Assembly (NCBI GenBank): GCA_910577325.1
Contig: CAJTMR010000032.1
Coordinates: forward strand, 1 to 33,269
Direction of reading: 5' to 3'
Source: an uncultured Parabacteroides sp.
Lineage (GTDB): Bacteria; Bacteroidota; Bacteroidia; Bacteroidales; Tannerellaceae
Length of the DNA: 33,269 bases
The notes under the pieces are model-generated. The model was not told where the DNA came from. It did not search any database and was given only the letters and a program-made list of their open reading frames with translations. The position numbers and the translations under genes were made by a program. Each line of letters opens with the position of its first letter. The stretch's first letter is position 1. Below are positions 21,744 to 30,603 of this stretch, piece by piece.

Positions 21744-24700
21744 ATGAAATTAGATAGATTTATAAACCGCCCGGTACTCTCAACGGTGATCTCCATCCTG
21801 ATTGTCATACTGGGTATATTAGGCATGTTGTCCTTGCCTATTACCCAATATCCGGATATTGCTCCTCCAACTGTATCGGTAAAAGCTACTTATACGGGTG
21901 CAAACGCGCAGACTGTGCTCAATAGTGTGATTGCGCCGCTGGAAGACCAGATCAACGGTGTGGAGAACATGATGTACATGACCTCGTCGGCTTCGAATAA
22001 CGGATCGGCCGAAATTTCCATTTATTTTAAACAGGGAACCGATCCCGATATGGCAGCCGTGAACGTTCAGAACCGTGTATCCATGGCACAAGGTTTGTTG
22101 CCGGCCGAAGTTACCAAGATTGGCGTAACGACTCAGAAACGTCAGAATTCCATGTTGGTCGTGTTTTCCCTTTATGACGCTGAGGATCGTTACGACCAAC
22201 GATTCATAGAGAACTATGCCAAGATCAACTTGATTCCCGAAGTACAGCGTGTACCTGGTGTGGGGGACGCGAACGTGTTAGGAACCGACTACTCCATGCG
22301 TATCTGGTTGAAGCCAGATGTGATGGCTCAGTACAAACTGGTTCCGAATGACGTGGCAGGTGTGCTGGCTGAGCAGAACGTGGAGGCTGCTCCGGGTTCG
22401 TTCGGTGAACAAGGGAATCAGAGTTTCCAGTATACGATTCGTTATAAGGGGCGTTTGCAGGAGGTAAGCGAGTTTGAGGACATGGTCGTAAAAGCTTTGC
22501 CGGATGGTGAAGTTCTTCGTATGAAAGATATCGCCGATATCGAATTGGGACGTCTGACTTATAACTTTGTCAATAAAGTAAACGGCCATAGTGCCGTGAC
22601 CTGCATCGTTTATCAGATGGCAGGAACCAATGCCACAGAGACGATCAATAACATCCAGGACCTGTTGGAAGAGACGGAAAAGATCTTGCCTCCAGGTTTG
22701 AGGATCGACATCGGTATGAATGCCAACGACTTCTTGTACGCTTCTATCCATGAGGTGCTCAAGACGTTGATCGAAGCTTTCATTCTGGTATTTATCGTTG
22801 TGTATATCTTCTTGCAGGATATGCGCTCGACCTTGATTCCGGCTATCGCAATTCCTGTTGCGTTGATCGGAACCTTTTTCTTGTTGTCGCTGATCGGCTT
22901 TAGCTTGAACTTGTTGACTCTTTGTGCTATGGTGCTTGCTATTGCGATTGTGGTCGACGATGCGATCGTGGTTGTCGAGGGGGTCCATGCCAAGTTGGAT
23001 CAGGGATATAAATCGGCGAAACTGGCATCTATCGATGCGATGAATGAATTGGGAGGGGCTATCGTGTCCATCACGTTGGTCATGATGTCCGTATTTATTC
23101 CGGTGAGTTTCATGAGCGGTACAGCCGGCACGTTTTATCGTCAGTTCGGTTTGACGATGGCTATCTCGATCGGTTTATCCGCATTGAACGCCTTGACGTT
23201 GAGCCCGGCTCTGTGTGCGATGTTCCTGAAGCCGCATGAAGAAGGGCATAAGAAATCGACTTTCATTTCCCGTTTCCATTCTTCTTTCAATGCCGCATAC
23301 GACTCTTTGCTGAACAGTTATAAAAAGCGTGTCGTATTTTTTATACAGAAGAAATGGCTTTCGTTCGGTATCGTGGCCGGATGTATCGTCCTGCTCGTTG
23401 TTTTGATGAATGCGACTCCGACAGGTATGGTTCCGAACGAAGATACCGGAACGATCATGGGGGCCGTGACGCTGCCGCCGGGAACTTCCCAGGAACGTAC
23501 GATAGAGGTGATGAACAAGGTGGATAGCCTGATTGCTGCCGATCCGGCTGTTAAATCACGTACTGCTATTATTGGCTTCAGTTTTATCGGTGGCCAGGGA
23601 CCTTCTTATGGCTCGTTCATTATCAAGTTGAAAGACTGGGAGGAACGTTCTATGATGCAGAGCTCGGATATCGTGTATGGCAGTTTGTTCATGCGTGCAC
23701 AAAAGATCGTGAAGGATGCACAGGTGTTGTTTTTCGCTCCTCCTATGATTCCGGGGTATTCTGCTTCCAGCGATATCGAGTTAAATATGCAGGATAAGAC
23801 CGGTGGCGATCTGGAAAAGTTTTTCAATGTGACAAAACAATATATGGCGGCTTTGGCGGCTCGTCCTGAAATCAAGTCGGCACAGAGTACCTTCAACCCG
23901 AATTTTCCGCAGTACATGATTGATATTGATGCGGCTGCCTGTAAGAAGGTCGGGATCAGTCCAAGTGATATCCTGGCTACCATGCAAGGATATTACGGTG
24001 GTCTGTATGCCTCCAATTTCAACCGCTTCGGTAAGATGTATCGTGTAATGGTTCAGGCAGATCCGGCGTTGCGTACTAATTTGGAATCGCTGAAGAATAT
24101 CAAGATCCGCAATGGAAACGAAATGGCCCCGATCTCGCAGTTCGTCTCTATTAAGAAAGTGTACGGACCGGATATCATCAGCCGTTTTAATATGTACACG
24201 TCTATCAAAGTGATGGTAGCACCGGCAGATGGTTACACCAGCGGGCAGGCATTGAAAGCGATTGGGGAAGTTGCTGGTACGACGCTTCCGGCCGGGTTCG
24301 GATACGAATTGGGAGGTATGGCGCGTGAAGAGGCTGAAACGAGCGGTAGTACGACCGGTTTGATCTTCTTGCTCTGTTTCGTGTTTGTTTACTTGTTGCT
24401 GAGTGCCCAGTATGAAAGTTATATCCTGCCGTTGTCCGTATTGCTTTCCATTCCGTTCGGTTTGATGGGTAGCTTCCTGTTCGTACAGGGATGGGCTGCT
24501 TTAGGCAGTATCCCGGCTCTGAAGATGATCTTAGGTACGATGTCCAACAATATCTATATGCAGATCGCTTTGATCATGTTGGTTGGGCTGTTGGCGAAGA
24601 ACGCCATTTTGATCGTTGAGTTTGCTCTCGATCGCCGCCGCATGGGCATGAGTATCACGTGGGCTGCCGTTTTAGGTGCAGCCGCCCGTTTGCGTCCTAT

Positions 24701-24959
24701 CTTGATGACATCGTTGGCTATGGTAGTGGGTCTGTTGCCTATGATGTTCGCGTTCGGTGTCGGTGCTCATGGTAACCGTACTTTGGGTACTGCCGCCATT
24801 GGAGGTATGTTCATCGGTATGATCTTCCAGATCTTTATTGTTCCGGTTCTGTTTGTGGTATTCCAGTACTTGCAGGAGAAATTCAAGCCTATCGAATGGG
24901 AAGATTTGGATAACAGCGATATGAATACGGAAATAGAACAGTACGCAAAAACAAAATAA
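21744..24959 (+). CDS. RND multidrug efflux permease, HAE1 family (AcrB-like)
   Basis: This 1071-residue proton-driven inner-membrane pump is trimeric in its family. It shows the HAE1 start FINRPVLSTVISILIVILGILGMLSLPITQYPDIAPP and porter motifs (TYTGANAQTVLNSVIAPLEDQINGVENM). The TM4 proton-relay segment AIAIVVDDAIVVVEGVH has the paired aspartates near residue 400, and GGMAREEAETSGS precedes the second membrane half (AQYESYILPLSVLLSIPFGLMG; LVGLLAKNAILIVEFA). The length is slightly above E. coli AcrB. The drug or envelope substrate cannot be read from the sequence. It lies 33 bases after the adaptor and 3 bases before the channel gene. Confidence 0.96.
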   Translation: MKLDRFINRPVLSTVISILIVILGILGMLSLPITQYPDIAPPTVSVKATYTGANAQTVLNSVIAPLEDQINGVENMMYMTSSASNNGSAEISIYFKQGTDPDMAAVNVQNRVSMAQGLLPAEVTKIGVTTQKRQNSMLVVFSLYDAEDRYDQRFIENYAKINLIPEVQRVPGVGDANVLGTDYSMRIWLKPDVMAQYKLVPNDVAGVLAEQNVEAAPGSFGEQGNQSFQYTIRYKGRLQEVSEFEDMVVKALPDGEVLRMKDIADIELGRLTYNFVNKVNGHSAVTCIVYQMAGTNATETINNIQDLLEETEKILPPGLRIDIGMNANDFLYASIHEVLKTLIEAFILVFIVVYIFLQDMRSTLIPAIAIPVALIGTFFLLSLIGFSLNLLTLCAMVLAIAIVVDDAIVVVEGVHAKLDQGYKSAKLASIDAMNELGGAIVSITLVMMSVFIPVSFMSGTAGTFYRQFGLTMAISIGLSALNALTLSPALCAMFLKPHEEGHKKSTFISRFHSSFNAAYDSLLNSYKKRVVFFIQKKWLSFGIVAGCIVLLVVLMNATPTGMVPNEDTGTIMGAVTLPPGTSQERTIEVMNKVDSLIAADPAVKSRTAIIGFSFIGGQGPSYGSFIIKLKDWEERSMMQSSDIVYGSLFMRAQKIVKDAQVLFFAPPMIPGYSASSDIELNMQDKTGGDLEKFFNVTKQYMAALAARPEIKSAQSTFNPNFPQYMIDIDAAACKKVGISPSDILATMQGYYGGLYASNFNRFGKMYRVMVQADPALRTNLESLKNIKIRNGNEMAPISQFVSIKKVYGPDIISRFNMYTSIKVMVAPADGYTSGQALKAIGEVAGTTLPAGFGYELGGMAREEAETSGSTTGLIFLLCFVFVYLLLSAQYESYILPLSVLLSIPFGLMGSFLFVQGWAALGSIPALKMILGTMSNNIYMQIALIMLVGLLAKNAILIVEFALDRRRMGMSITWAAVLGAAARLRPILMTSLAMVVGLLPMMFAFGVGAHGNRTLGTAAIGGMFIGMIFQIFIVPVLFVVFQYLQEKFKPIEWEDLDNSDMNTEIEQYAKTK

Positions 24960-24962
24960 GAG

Positions 24963-26354
24963 ATGACAATGAAGAAACAGATTATATATATGGTGTGTGC
25001 AACCGCTCTTTTGAGCAGTTGCCACATATATAAAGCGTATAACCGCCCGGATACGATTGAGACTTCCGGTATCTACCGTGATCCGGTATCGGATTCCGGT
25101 ACGTTGGCTGTAACGGATACGGCCAATATGGGAAACTTGCCTTGGAAAGAAGTTTTCCGTGATTCGAAATTGCAGGCTTTGATCGAAGAGGGATTGGCAA
25201 ACAATGTGGATATGCAAGCCGCTGTCCTGCGTGTTGAGGAGGCTAAGTTGTTGCTGACTTCCGCCCGTCTGTCTTTCCTCCCTTCTTTGAACTTAGCTCC
25301 GCAGGGGACTATAACCAAAATGGAAAATACGGGTTATGTGAAGGCTTATACCTTGCCGGCTGTAGCCAGTTGGGAAGTTGATTTGTTTGGTAAACTGTTA
25401 AATGCGAGCCGTGAACAGAAAACCGTTTATTTGCAGAGCCAGTACGTGCAGCAAGCGATACGTTCGCAGTTGATAGGTGGAATCGCCAATACCTATTTCA
25501 CATTATTGATGTTGGACCGCCAGGTGGAGATTACTTCCGAAACGGTGGATATCTACAAAGAAAATGTGCGGGTTATGGAAGCGATGAAGGGCGCCGGTAT
25601 GGCAACAGAAGCTGCAGTTGTCCAGATGCGTGCCGTGTTCCATCAGGTGTCCGGTTCTTTGATCGAACTGAAACGGCAGGTACGTGAAGTGGAGAATTCT
25701 TTATCTGTATTGCTTGCAAAGGCGCCGCAGCATATCGACCGTAATACGCTCGAAGATCAAGTAATGCCGGATGAGCTGATGGCCGGTGTCCCTTTGCAGT
25801 TGTTGGAAAATCGTCCGGATGTGAAGGTGGCCGAAATGACATTGGCCGGTGCTTACTATACAACCAATAAGGCCCGTGCTGCCTTTTATCCGGGACTTAA
25901 TATTACGGCAACAGCCGGTTGGACGAATGGTTCGGGTGTTACGGTTTCCAATCCGGGACAGTTTATGTTCCAAGCTTTGGCTTCGTTGGCACAGCCGATC
26001 TTTAACAATGGTAAACTGATCGCTAATCTGAAGATATCGAAAGCGGAGGAACAGATAGCCAAGATGAATTACCAGCAGGCGATTCTCGAAGCGGGAAAGG
26101 AAGTGAGTGACGCTCTGTATCTCTATGATGCGACCAATAGAAAACTTGTCCGGGATCAAATCCAAATAGAAGAGTTGAAAAAGGCGGTTACCTATACCAA
26201 TGCTTTGTTCCATTCCGGACAGTCCGGTTATCTGGAAATCCTCTCTGCCCGGCAAAGTCTGCTTAATGCGCAGTTGACAGAAGTATCTGACAATGTCCAG
26301 CGTATGCAGGCTGTTATCAATTTGTATAGTGCCGTCGGTGGTGGAAGAGAGTAA
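24963..26354 (+). CDS. Outer-membrane efflux channel, TolC/NodT-type lipoprotein
   Basis: This 463-residue protein forms the outer-membrane exit duct of the RND pump. It has a lipoprotein signal with Cys20 (LLSSC), then two OEP repeats rich in long amphipathic helices (SKLQALIEEGLANNVDMQAAVLRVEEAKLLLTSARLSFLPSLNL and the matching second half FNNGKLIANLKISKAEEQIAKMNYQQAILEAGKEVSDALYLYD). The NodT hallmark ENRPDVKVAEMTLAGAYYTTNKARAAFYPGL is in the middle. The gene starts 3 bases after the permease stop, so it is translationally close or coupled. A second ATG two codons on (24969) is also possible. Confidence 0.94.
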   Translation: MTMKKQIIYMVCATALLSSCHIYKAYNRPDTIETSGIYRDPVSDSGTLAVTDTANMGNLPWKEVFRDSKLQALIEEGLANNVDMQAAVLRVEEAKLLLTSARLSFLPSLNLAPQGTITKMENTGYVKAYTLPAVASWEVDLFGKLLNASREQKTVYLQSQYVQQAIRSQLIGGIANTYFTLLMLDRQVEITSETVDIYKENVRVMEAMKGAGMATEAAVVQMRAVFHQVSGSLIELKRQVREVENSLSVLLAKAPQHIDRNTLEDQVMPDELMAGVPLQLLENRPDVKVAEMTLAGAYYTTNKARAAFYPGLNITATAGWTNGSGVTVSNPGQFMFQALASLAQPIFNNGKLIANLKISKAEEQIAKMNYQQAILEAGKEVSDALYLYDATNRKLVRDQIQIEELKKAVTYTNALFHSGQSGYLEILSARQSLLNAQLTEVSDNVQRMQAVINLYSAVGGGRE

Positions 26355-26365
26355 AATGCAATTAT

Positions 26366-26380
26366 CAATTGTCAATTAAA
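26366..26380 (+). repeat. Copy of the AATTGTCAA motif before lpxA
   Basis: CAATTGTCAATTAAA lies 12 bases before the lpxA ATG at 26393. It differs by one base from the minus-strand motif at 9552-9566, which lies 13 bases before thrA. It sits inside the short gap between the channel gene and lpxA. Confidence 0.55.
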
Positions 26381-26392
26381 AAGGTGATTATT

Positions 26393-27160
26393 ATGATTAG
26401 TCCGTTAGCTTATGTAGATGCAAGCGCGAAAATAGGAGCGAATGTAATCGTTCATCCGTTTGCATACATTGATAAGAATGTAGAGATAGGTGATGATTGC
26501 GAGATCATGCCTCATGCCAGTATCATGAGCGGAACCCGTATGGGAAAGAGAAACCGCATTTTCAATTGTGCCGTCATCGCTGCCGAACCGCAGGATTTTA
26601 ATTACAAAGGAGGCGATACGATTGTCGAGATCGGAGATGACAATGTGATTCGTGAAAACGTGGTGATTAACCGCGCGACCAATCCTGAAGGAAAGACGGT
26701 TATTGGTAATGGCAATTTCCTGCATGAAGGCGTGCATGTATCCCACGACACGCATGTCGGTAATCATTGCGTGTTTGGATATGGGAGCAAAATCTCCGGT
26801 AATTGCATGATTGAAGATTATGTGATTTTCGGTGGCAACGTATTGGTGAGCCAAGGATGCCGTGTCGGAACCTGGTCGATGACGCAGACCGGTTGTCGTT
26901 TCCGCAAAGATGTACCTCCTTATATTGTGGCGGCGTTGGAACCTACGACCTATTACGGAGTAAATTCCGTAATCTTGATGCACGAAGGCATGAGTGAAAA
27001 GATAATCAAGCATATCGGTCATGCCTATCGTATCATCTATCAAGGAAACACCAGTGTATTCGATGCCCTGCTGATGATTAAGGATCAGGTTCCTATGAGT
27101 GGCGAAATTCAGCATATAATTGATTTCATCAATGTTTCGAAGTTGGGGATCATCAAATAA
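26393..27160 (+). CDS. lpxA: Acyl-ACP--UDP-N-acetylglucosamine O-acyltransferase
   Basis: This trimeric left-handed beta-helix enzyme adds the first 3-hydroxyacyl chain to UDP-GlcNAc, opening lipid A synthesis. From the ATG at 26393 it has 255 residues; the in-frame TTG at 26369 lies inside the shared upstream motif and is rejected. Hexapeptide repeats run from residue 3 to about 190 (ISPLAYVDASAKIGANVIVHPFAYIDKNVEIGDDC). The catalytic histidine motif is HVSHD (His118), aligned with His125 of E. coli LpxA, and a C-terminal helical domain follows. It lies 38 bases after the efflux channel on the same strand and is not next to lpxD, lpxC or fabZ. It may therefore be a second copy, which the window cannot decide. 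Confidence 0.92.
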   Translation: MISPLAYVDASAKIGANVIVHPFAYIDKNVEIGDDCEIMPHASIMSGTRMGKRNRIFNCAVIAAEPQDFNYKGGDTIVEIGDDNVIRENVVINRATNPEGKTVIGNGNFLHEGVHVSHDTHVGNHCVFGYGSKISGNCMIEDYVIFGGNVLVSQGCRVGTWSMTQTGCRFRKDVPPYIVAALEPTTYYGVNSVILMHEGMSEKIIKHIGHAYRIIYQGNTSVFDALLMIKDQVPMSGEIQHIIDFINVSKLGIIK

Positions 27161-27178
27161 ATGGATTATCCGACGGAA

Positions 27179-27210
27179 AAGAAGGTGTCTGAAAAGATGC
27201 CTTCTTTTTT
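27179..27210 (+). terminator. Terminator after lpxA
   Basis: AAGAAGG (27179-27185) pairs with CCTTCTT (27200-27206), extended inward by wobble pairs, and is followed by four more T. It ends the efflux-lpxA transcript 18 bases past the lpxA stop codon. No such structure separates the channel gene from lpxA, so read-through into lpxA is likely. Confidence 0.8.
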
Positions 27211-27234
27211 GTTGTGCCGGTTGTTTTGAAGGGA

Positions 27235-27262
27235 GTGGGGGGAGTGTTTCTTCTCCTCCCAC
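27235..27262 (-). terminator. Hairpin after fbp
   Basis: GTGGGGGGAG (27235-27244) and CTCCTCCCAC (27253-27262) form a 10-bp stem with one mismatch, directly past the fbp stop on the minus strand. There is no T-run after it, so it may act as an RNA 3' stabiliser or rely on other signals. Confidence 0.45.
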
Positions 27263-27264
27263 GA

Positions 27265-29262
27265 TTATTTGTAACGTTCTTTTTCTTTGATGAGGCCGTT
27301 GCGGAACGCGTAGAGAAGCTTTTCCAGGTCGTGAATCTGTTGTTGCAAGTCCACCCCTTTGTCCGTATCCTTGACCATCTGGCGGTGGGAGTTCAGTTCG
27401 ACGACGATGGTGGTCGATCGGATGTCCTTGCCTTCCTTGATGGCCTGATCGGTCGATAGGAACGGCTCGTGCTGAACGAGCTGGAAGCCGCGCGAATGGT
27501 AGACCAAGGTATAACCGGCAATACCAGTCTCGGGGTGGTAGGCCTTGGAGAAGCCGCCGTCGATCACGAGCAGTTTGCCGTTTGCCTTGATCGGGTTCTC
27601 GCCTTTGATGGAGCGTACGGGGACGTGCCCGTTGATGATGTGGCGATGCCGGCCGGTGACACCGAACTCGTCCAGCAGCATGTCGCAGACCGATTCTTCT
27701 TCCCGTAAGGAATAGTAGGCCCCTTTTTCCTCCTTCTGCACTGATTTGTCGTTGATGAAGCAGCGTTCGAAAGTCGCCATCCGGCTTTTGTCGAAGAGAG
27801 GTGAGTCCTTGCCTTCCCAAAGGTACCAGATGTAATCCATTGCAAAGTCTTTTTCCGGGCTGTCGTCGGCGTCGAAATAGGCGGTGCGTACCAGCTGATC
27901 TACTTTGTCCAACAGGGCTTTACCCTTATATTCCGTTCCTTCGATCCCGATAGCCTTGAGTGTGCCGTCCGGATTCATTGGGACGGAGGCGTGGAAGAGT
28001 AGGTTGGAGTTACAGACCTGGTACATGCTGCCGTGCGTGAACAGGCAGCGCATGTGCTTTTTCAGTTTTTCGCTGCACTCGAACGAGTGCTTGATGCGGC
28101 GCATCAACTCTTCTTCTTCGATTGAAAGGGCATAGGGGTCCTTGGCATCGAGGGTCGGCCAGTTCTTGTCTTTCAATTCGTATTCCTTTCCTTCGATGCG
28201 GATCGTCCCGCGCCGTCGGTCGATGTGGTGGAGCAGCAGGCGGTCGTCCATCCCGAACTCCGGACGGCGGCGGATGATCTCGCCTTCCAGCTTGAACTGT
28301 ATGATCGTGATCGCCTTGTGCATGCGGGCGATCAGTTGGGTCGTTTTTTCATCAAAGGTCGCATCGGAGGCATTCGTGCGCGGGATGAACAGTTCGCAGG
28401 GATCGTTGCCATAGACTTCCATGGCGAATGTTGCCAGGGGCAGGAGGTTGATGCCGTATCCGTCCTCCAGGGTCGCCAGGTTACCGTAGCGCATGCACAT
28501 GCGGATCACGTTGGCGATACTCCCCGCGTTGCCGGCGGCGGCTCCCATCCAGAGGATGTCGTGATTGCCCCACTGGATGTCGAAGTTATGGTAGTTGCAA
28601 AGTGTGTCCATGATGATGTGGGCGCCCGGTCCGCGGTCGTAGATGTCGCCGATGATGTGTAGCAGGTCAATCGTCAGGCGTTGGATCAGGTGGCACATGG
28701 CGATGATGAAGTCGTTGGCCCGGCCGGTCGAGATGATCGTGTTGATGATCTGGTCCACGTAGGCGGACTTGTTCGGTTCGTCGCTTGACTCGTGGAGCAG
28801 TTCTTGGATGATATAGGAGAATTCCGTAGGCAATGCCTTGCGCACTTTCGAGCGCGTGTATTTGGACGAGACGTTCCGGCATACGCGCACCAGTTGGTTC
28901 AGTGTGATCAGATACCAGTCGTCCAGGTCTTTTTCGCGTTGCCGGATCAGTTCTAATTTCTGTTCCGGATAGTAGATCAGTGTGCAAAGCTCTTTCTTCT
29001 CGAAATCGCGCAGCGTATTGCTGAATATCTCGTTCACCTTGCGTTTGATCGCGCCGGAGGCATTTTTCAGCACATGGTTGAAAGCCTGATGCTCGCCGTG
29101 GACGTCGGACAGGAAGTGCTCCGTCCCTTTCGGCAGGTTCAGGATGGCCTCCAGGTTGATGATTTCCGTGCTGGCGTCTGCCACCGTCGGAAAGCTGCGT
29201 GCCAGCAGCGTCAGGTAGCGCAGGTCGTTTAATACGTGTTCTGCTGTTATGTCTTTAGTCAT
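27265..29262 (-). CDS. fbp: Fructose-1,6-bisphosphatase, class III
   Basis: This 665-residue cytoplasmic phosphatase hydrolyses fructose-1,6-bisphosphate to fructose-6-phosphate in gluconeogenesis. It belongs to the large class III (Bacillus Fbp) family, built on a calcineurin-like metallophosphoesterase core. The metal-site motifs are SDVHGEH (Asp53, His55), GDIYDRG (205-211) and GNHD (232-235), with a late histidine motif INGHVPVRS. The length matches the family. It is the last gene of the cyclophilin-cyclophilin-MATE-fbp operon, starting 3 bases after the MATE stop codon. Confidence 0.95.
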   Translation of the reverse strand: MTKDITAEHVLNDLRYLTLLARSFPTVADASTEIINLEAILNLPKGTEHFLSDVHGEHQAFNHVLKNASGAIKRKVNEIFSNTLRDFEKKELCTLIYYPEQKLELIRQREKDLDDWYLITLNQLVRVCRNVSSKYTRSKVRKALPTEFSYIIQELLHESSDEPNKSAYVDQIINTIISTGRANDFIIAMCHLIQRLTIDLLHIIGDIYDRGPGAHIIMDTLCNYHNFDIQWGNHDILWMGAAAGNAGSIANVIRMCMRYGNLATLEDGYGINLLPLATFAMEVYGNDPCELFIPRTNASDATFDEKTTQLIARMHKAITIIQFKLEGEIIRRRPEFGMDDRLLLHHIDRRRGTIRIEGKEYELKDKNWPTLDAKDPYALSIEEEELMRRIKHSFECSEKLKKHMRCLFTHGSMYQVCNSNLLFHASVPMNPDGTLKAIGIEGTEYKGKALLDKVDQLVRTAYFDADDSPEKDFAMDYIWYLWEGKDSPLFDKSRMATFERCFINDKSVQKEEKGAYYSLREEESVCDMLLDEFGVTGRHRHIINGHVPVRSIKGENPIKANGKLLVIDGGFSKAYHPETGIAGYTLVYHSRGFQLVQHEPFLSTDQAIKEGKDIRSTTIVVELNSHRQMVKDTDKGVDLQQQIHDLEKLLYAFRNGLIKEKERYK

Positions 29263-29265
29263 ACA

Positions 29266-30603
29266 CTATTTTTTTATTGTCAATCGATTGAAACGTCTCC
29301 AAAGTAACAGCCCGAGCGTGGTCAGGCTGACCGGAAAACCGCACCATACGCCGACGGCTCCCCAGTCGAAGGTGAATCCGCACAGGTAACCGATAGGGAG
29401 TGCCAGCCCGAAGTGGCAGAAGAAAGCCATATAAGCCATGTATTTGACATCCGAGATGCCTCGCAGGGCGTTGGCGAAGAGGATTTGCAGCCCGTCGCCT
29501 GCCTGGTACAGGATCACCGGCCAGGCGAGCAGGGCGACCAGTTCGACTACCTCTTTTTCCGGGGTGATGATATATCCCATCATGTTGCGGAAGGCTCCGA
29601 TCAGGAGGACTACGATGGCTGCCGTGCACATGACCAGATGCAGGCCGGCAAAGGATGCGTGTCGTATGGAGGGCCAGTCGTTCCGGCCCCCGAAATTGCT
29701 TACCCGTATGGCGACCGCCGCCGCTATGCCGTAATAGACCATGAAGCCGAGCGTGGTGATCACGCCTGCTACTTGGTGGGCGGCGAGTGCCGTGCTTCCC
29801 AACCAACCCATCATGATGACACTCAGGCTGAACGAGCCGGTCTCGACTCCCATCTGGAAGCCGACTGGCAAGCCAAGGCGGATTAGGTTGCCTATGTTCG
29901 CCCGGTTGACCGTCCCTTTCTTGAACCCTTCCCTGTAAAGTTTGTAACGGGAATGCTTGGCAAATAGCACGCAGAATATCCCGAATGTCAGGATACGGCT
30001 GGAGAGTGTCGAGATACCGGCCCCGGTAAGCCCTAATTCGGGACATCCGAAGTTGCCGTATATCAGCAGGTAGTTCCCGATGATGTTGAGCACGTTGGCT
30101 CCTAACATGACGCACATCGGGGTGACCGTGTCTGTCGTGCCGTCGCTGAACTGCTTGAACGAGTTGAACAGCATGGCGAAAATGACCGAGAAGAGCTGCA
30201 AGATGTAGTAAGGCACGATATAGGGCATCAGTTCTTCCGGCTGTTTCAGGATATGGATGTTCAGAAGCAGTGTCAACATGCAGAGGCTGAGTAGCAATCC
30301 CACGATGAGATTGATACAAAGGCTGTTTTTCAGTGTCTCGCCTGCCTTGGCATGTTCTTTTTGTGCAAAATAACCTCCGATGATGGGAGTAAGTCCGTAG
30401 GAAAATCCCATCCCCGCAATGAACACGAGGTTGAAGAAGTTGTTGACGAACGAGGCGGCAGCCAGTTCGGCCGTGCTATGGTGTCCGACCATGATGTTGT
30501 CGGCAAAGCCTACAATAATAATGCCCAGCTGTCCCAACATGATCGGGACACCCAGGCGTATCGTTTCTTTGTAATGTTCCTTGTAAACCGAGAGTCGCAT
30601 CAT
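29266..30603 (-). CDS. MATE family multidrug/Na+ or H+ antiporter
   Basis: This 445-residue inner-membrane transporter has about 12 predicted helices in two MATE repeats. The first repeat starts ETIRLGVPIMLGQLGIIIVGFADNIMVGHHSTAELAAASFVNN, and the second starts near LIRLGLPVGFQMGVETGSFSLSVIMMGWLGSTALAAHQVAG. It exports unknown cationic or organic compounds in exchange for Na+ or H+. ATG at 30603 overlaps the stop of the upstream cyclophilin gene in an ATGA; a second ATG follows immediately. It is coupled to the cyclophilin upstream and fbp downstream. Confidence 0.94.
   Translation of the reverse strand: MMRLSVYKEHYKETIRLGVPIMLGQLGIIIVGFADNIMVGHHSTAELAAASFVNNFFNLVFIAGMGFSYGLTPIIGGYFAQKEHAKAGETLKNSLCINLIVGLLLSLCMLTLLLNIHILKQPEELMPYIVPYYILQLFSVIFAMLFNSFKQFSDGTTDTVTPMCVMLGANVLNIIGNYLLIYGNFGCPELGLTGAGISTLSSRILTFGIFCVLFAKHSRYKLYREGFKKGTVNRANIGNLIRLGLPVGFQMGVETGSFSLSVIMMGWLGSTALAAHQVAGVITTLGFMVYYGIAAAVAIRVSNFGGRNDWPSIRHASFAGLHLVMCTAAIVVLLIGAFRNMMGYIITPEKEVVELVALLAWPVILYQAGDGLQILFANALRGISDVKYMAYMAFFCHFGLALPIGYLCGFTFDWGAVGVWCGFPVSLTTLGLLLWRRFNRLTIKK

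Noticed and set aside
26405..27820. 471-codon minus-strand ORF across lpxA and the end of fbp
   Set aside because: It overlaps two well-supported genes and two terminator hairpins; the product is low-complexity and unlike any family.
29255..30319. 354-codon ORF in another frame of the MATE gene
   Set aside because: The MATE frame has continuous membrane segments and operon spacing; the alternative is Arg/His/Pro-rich as expected from a shifted GC-rich frame.
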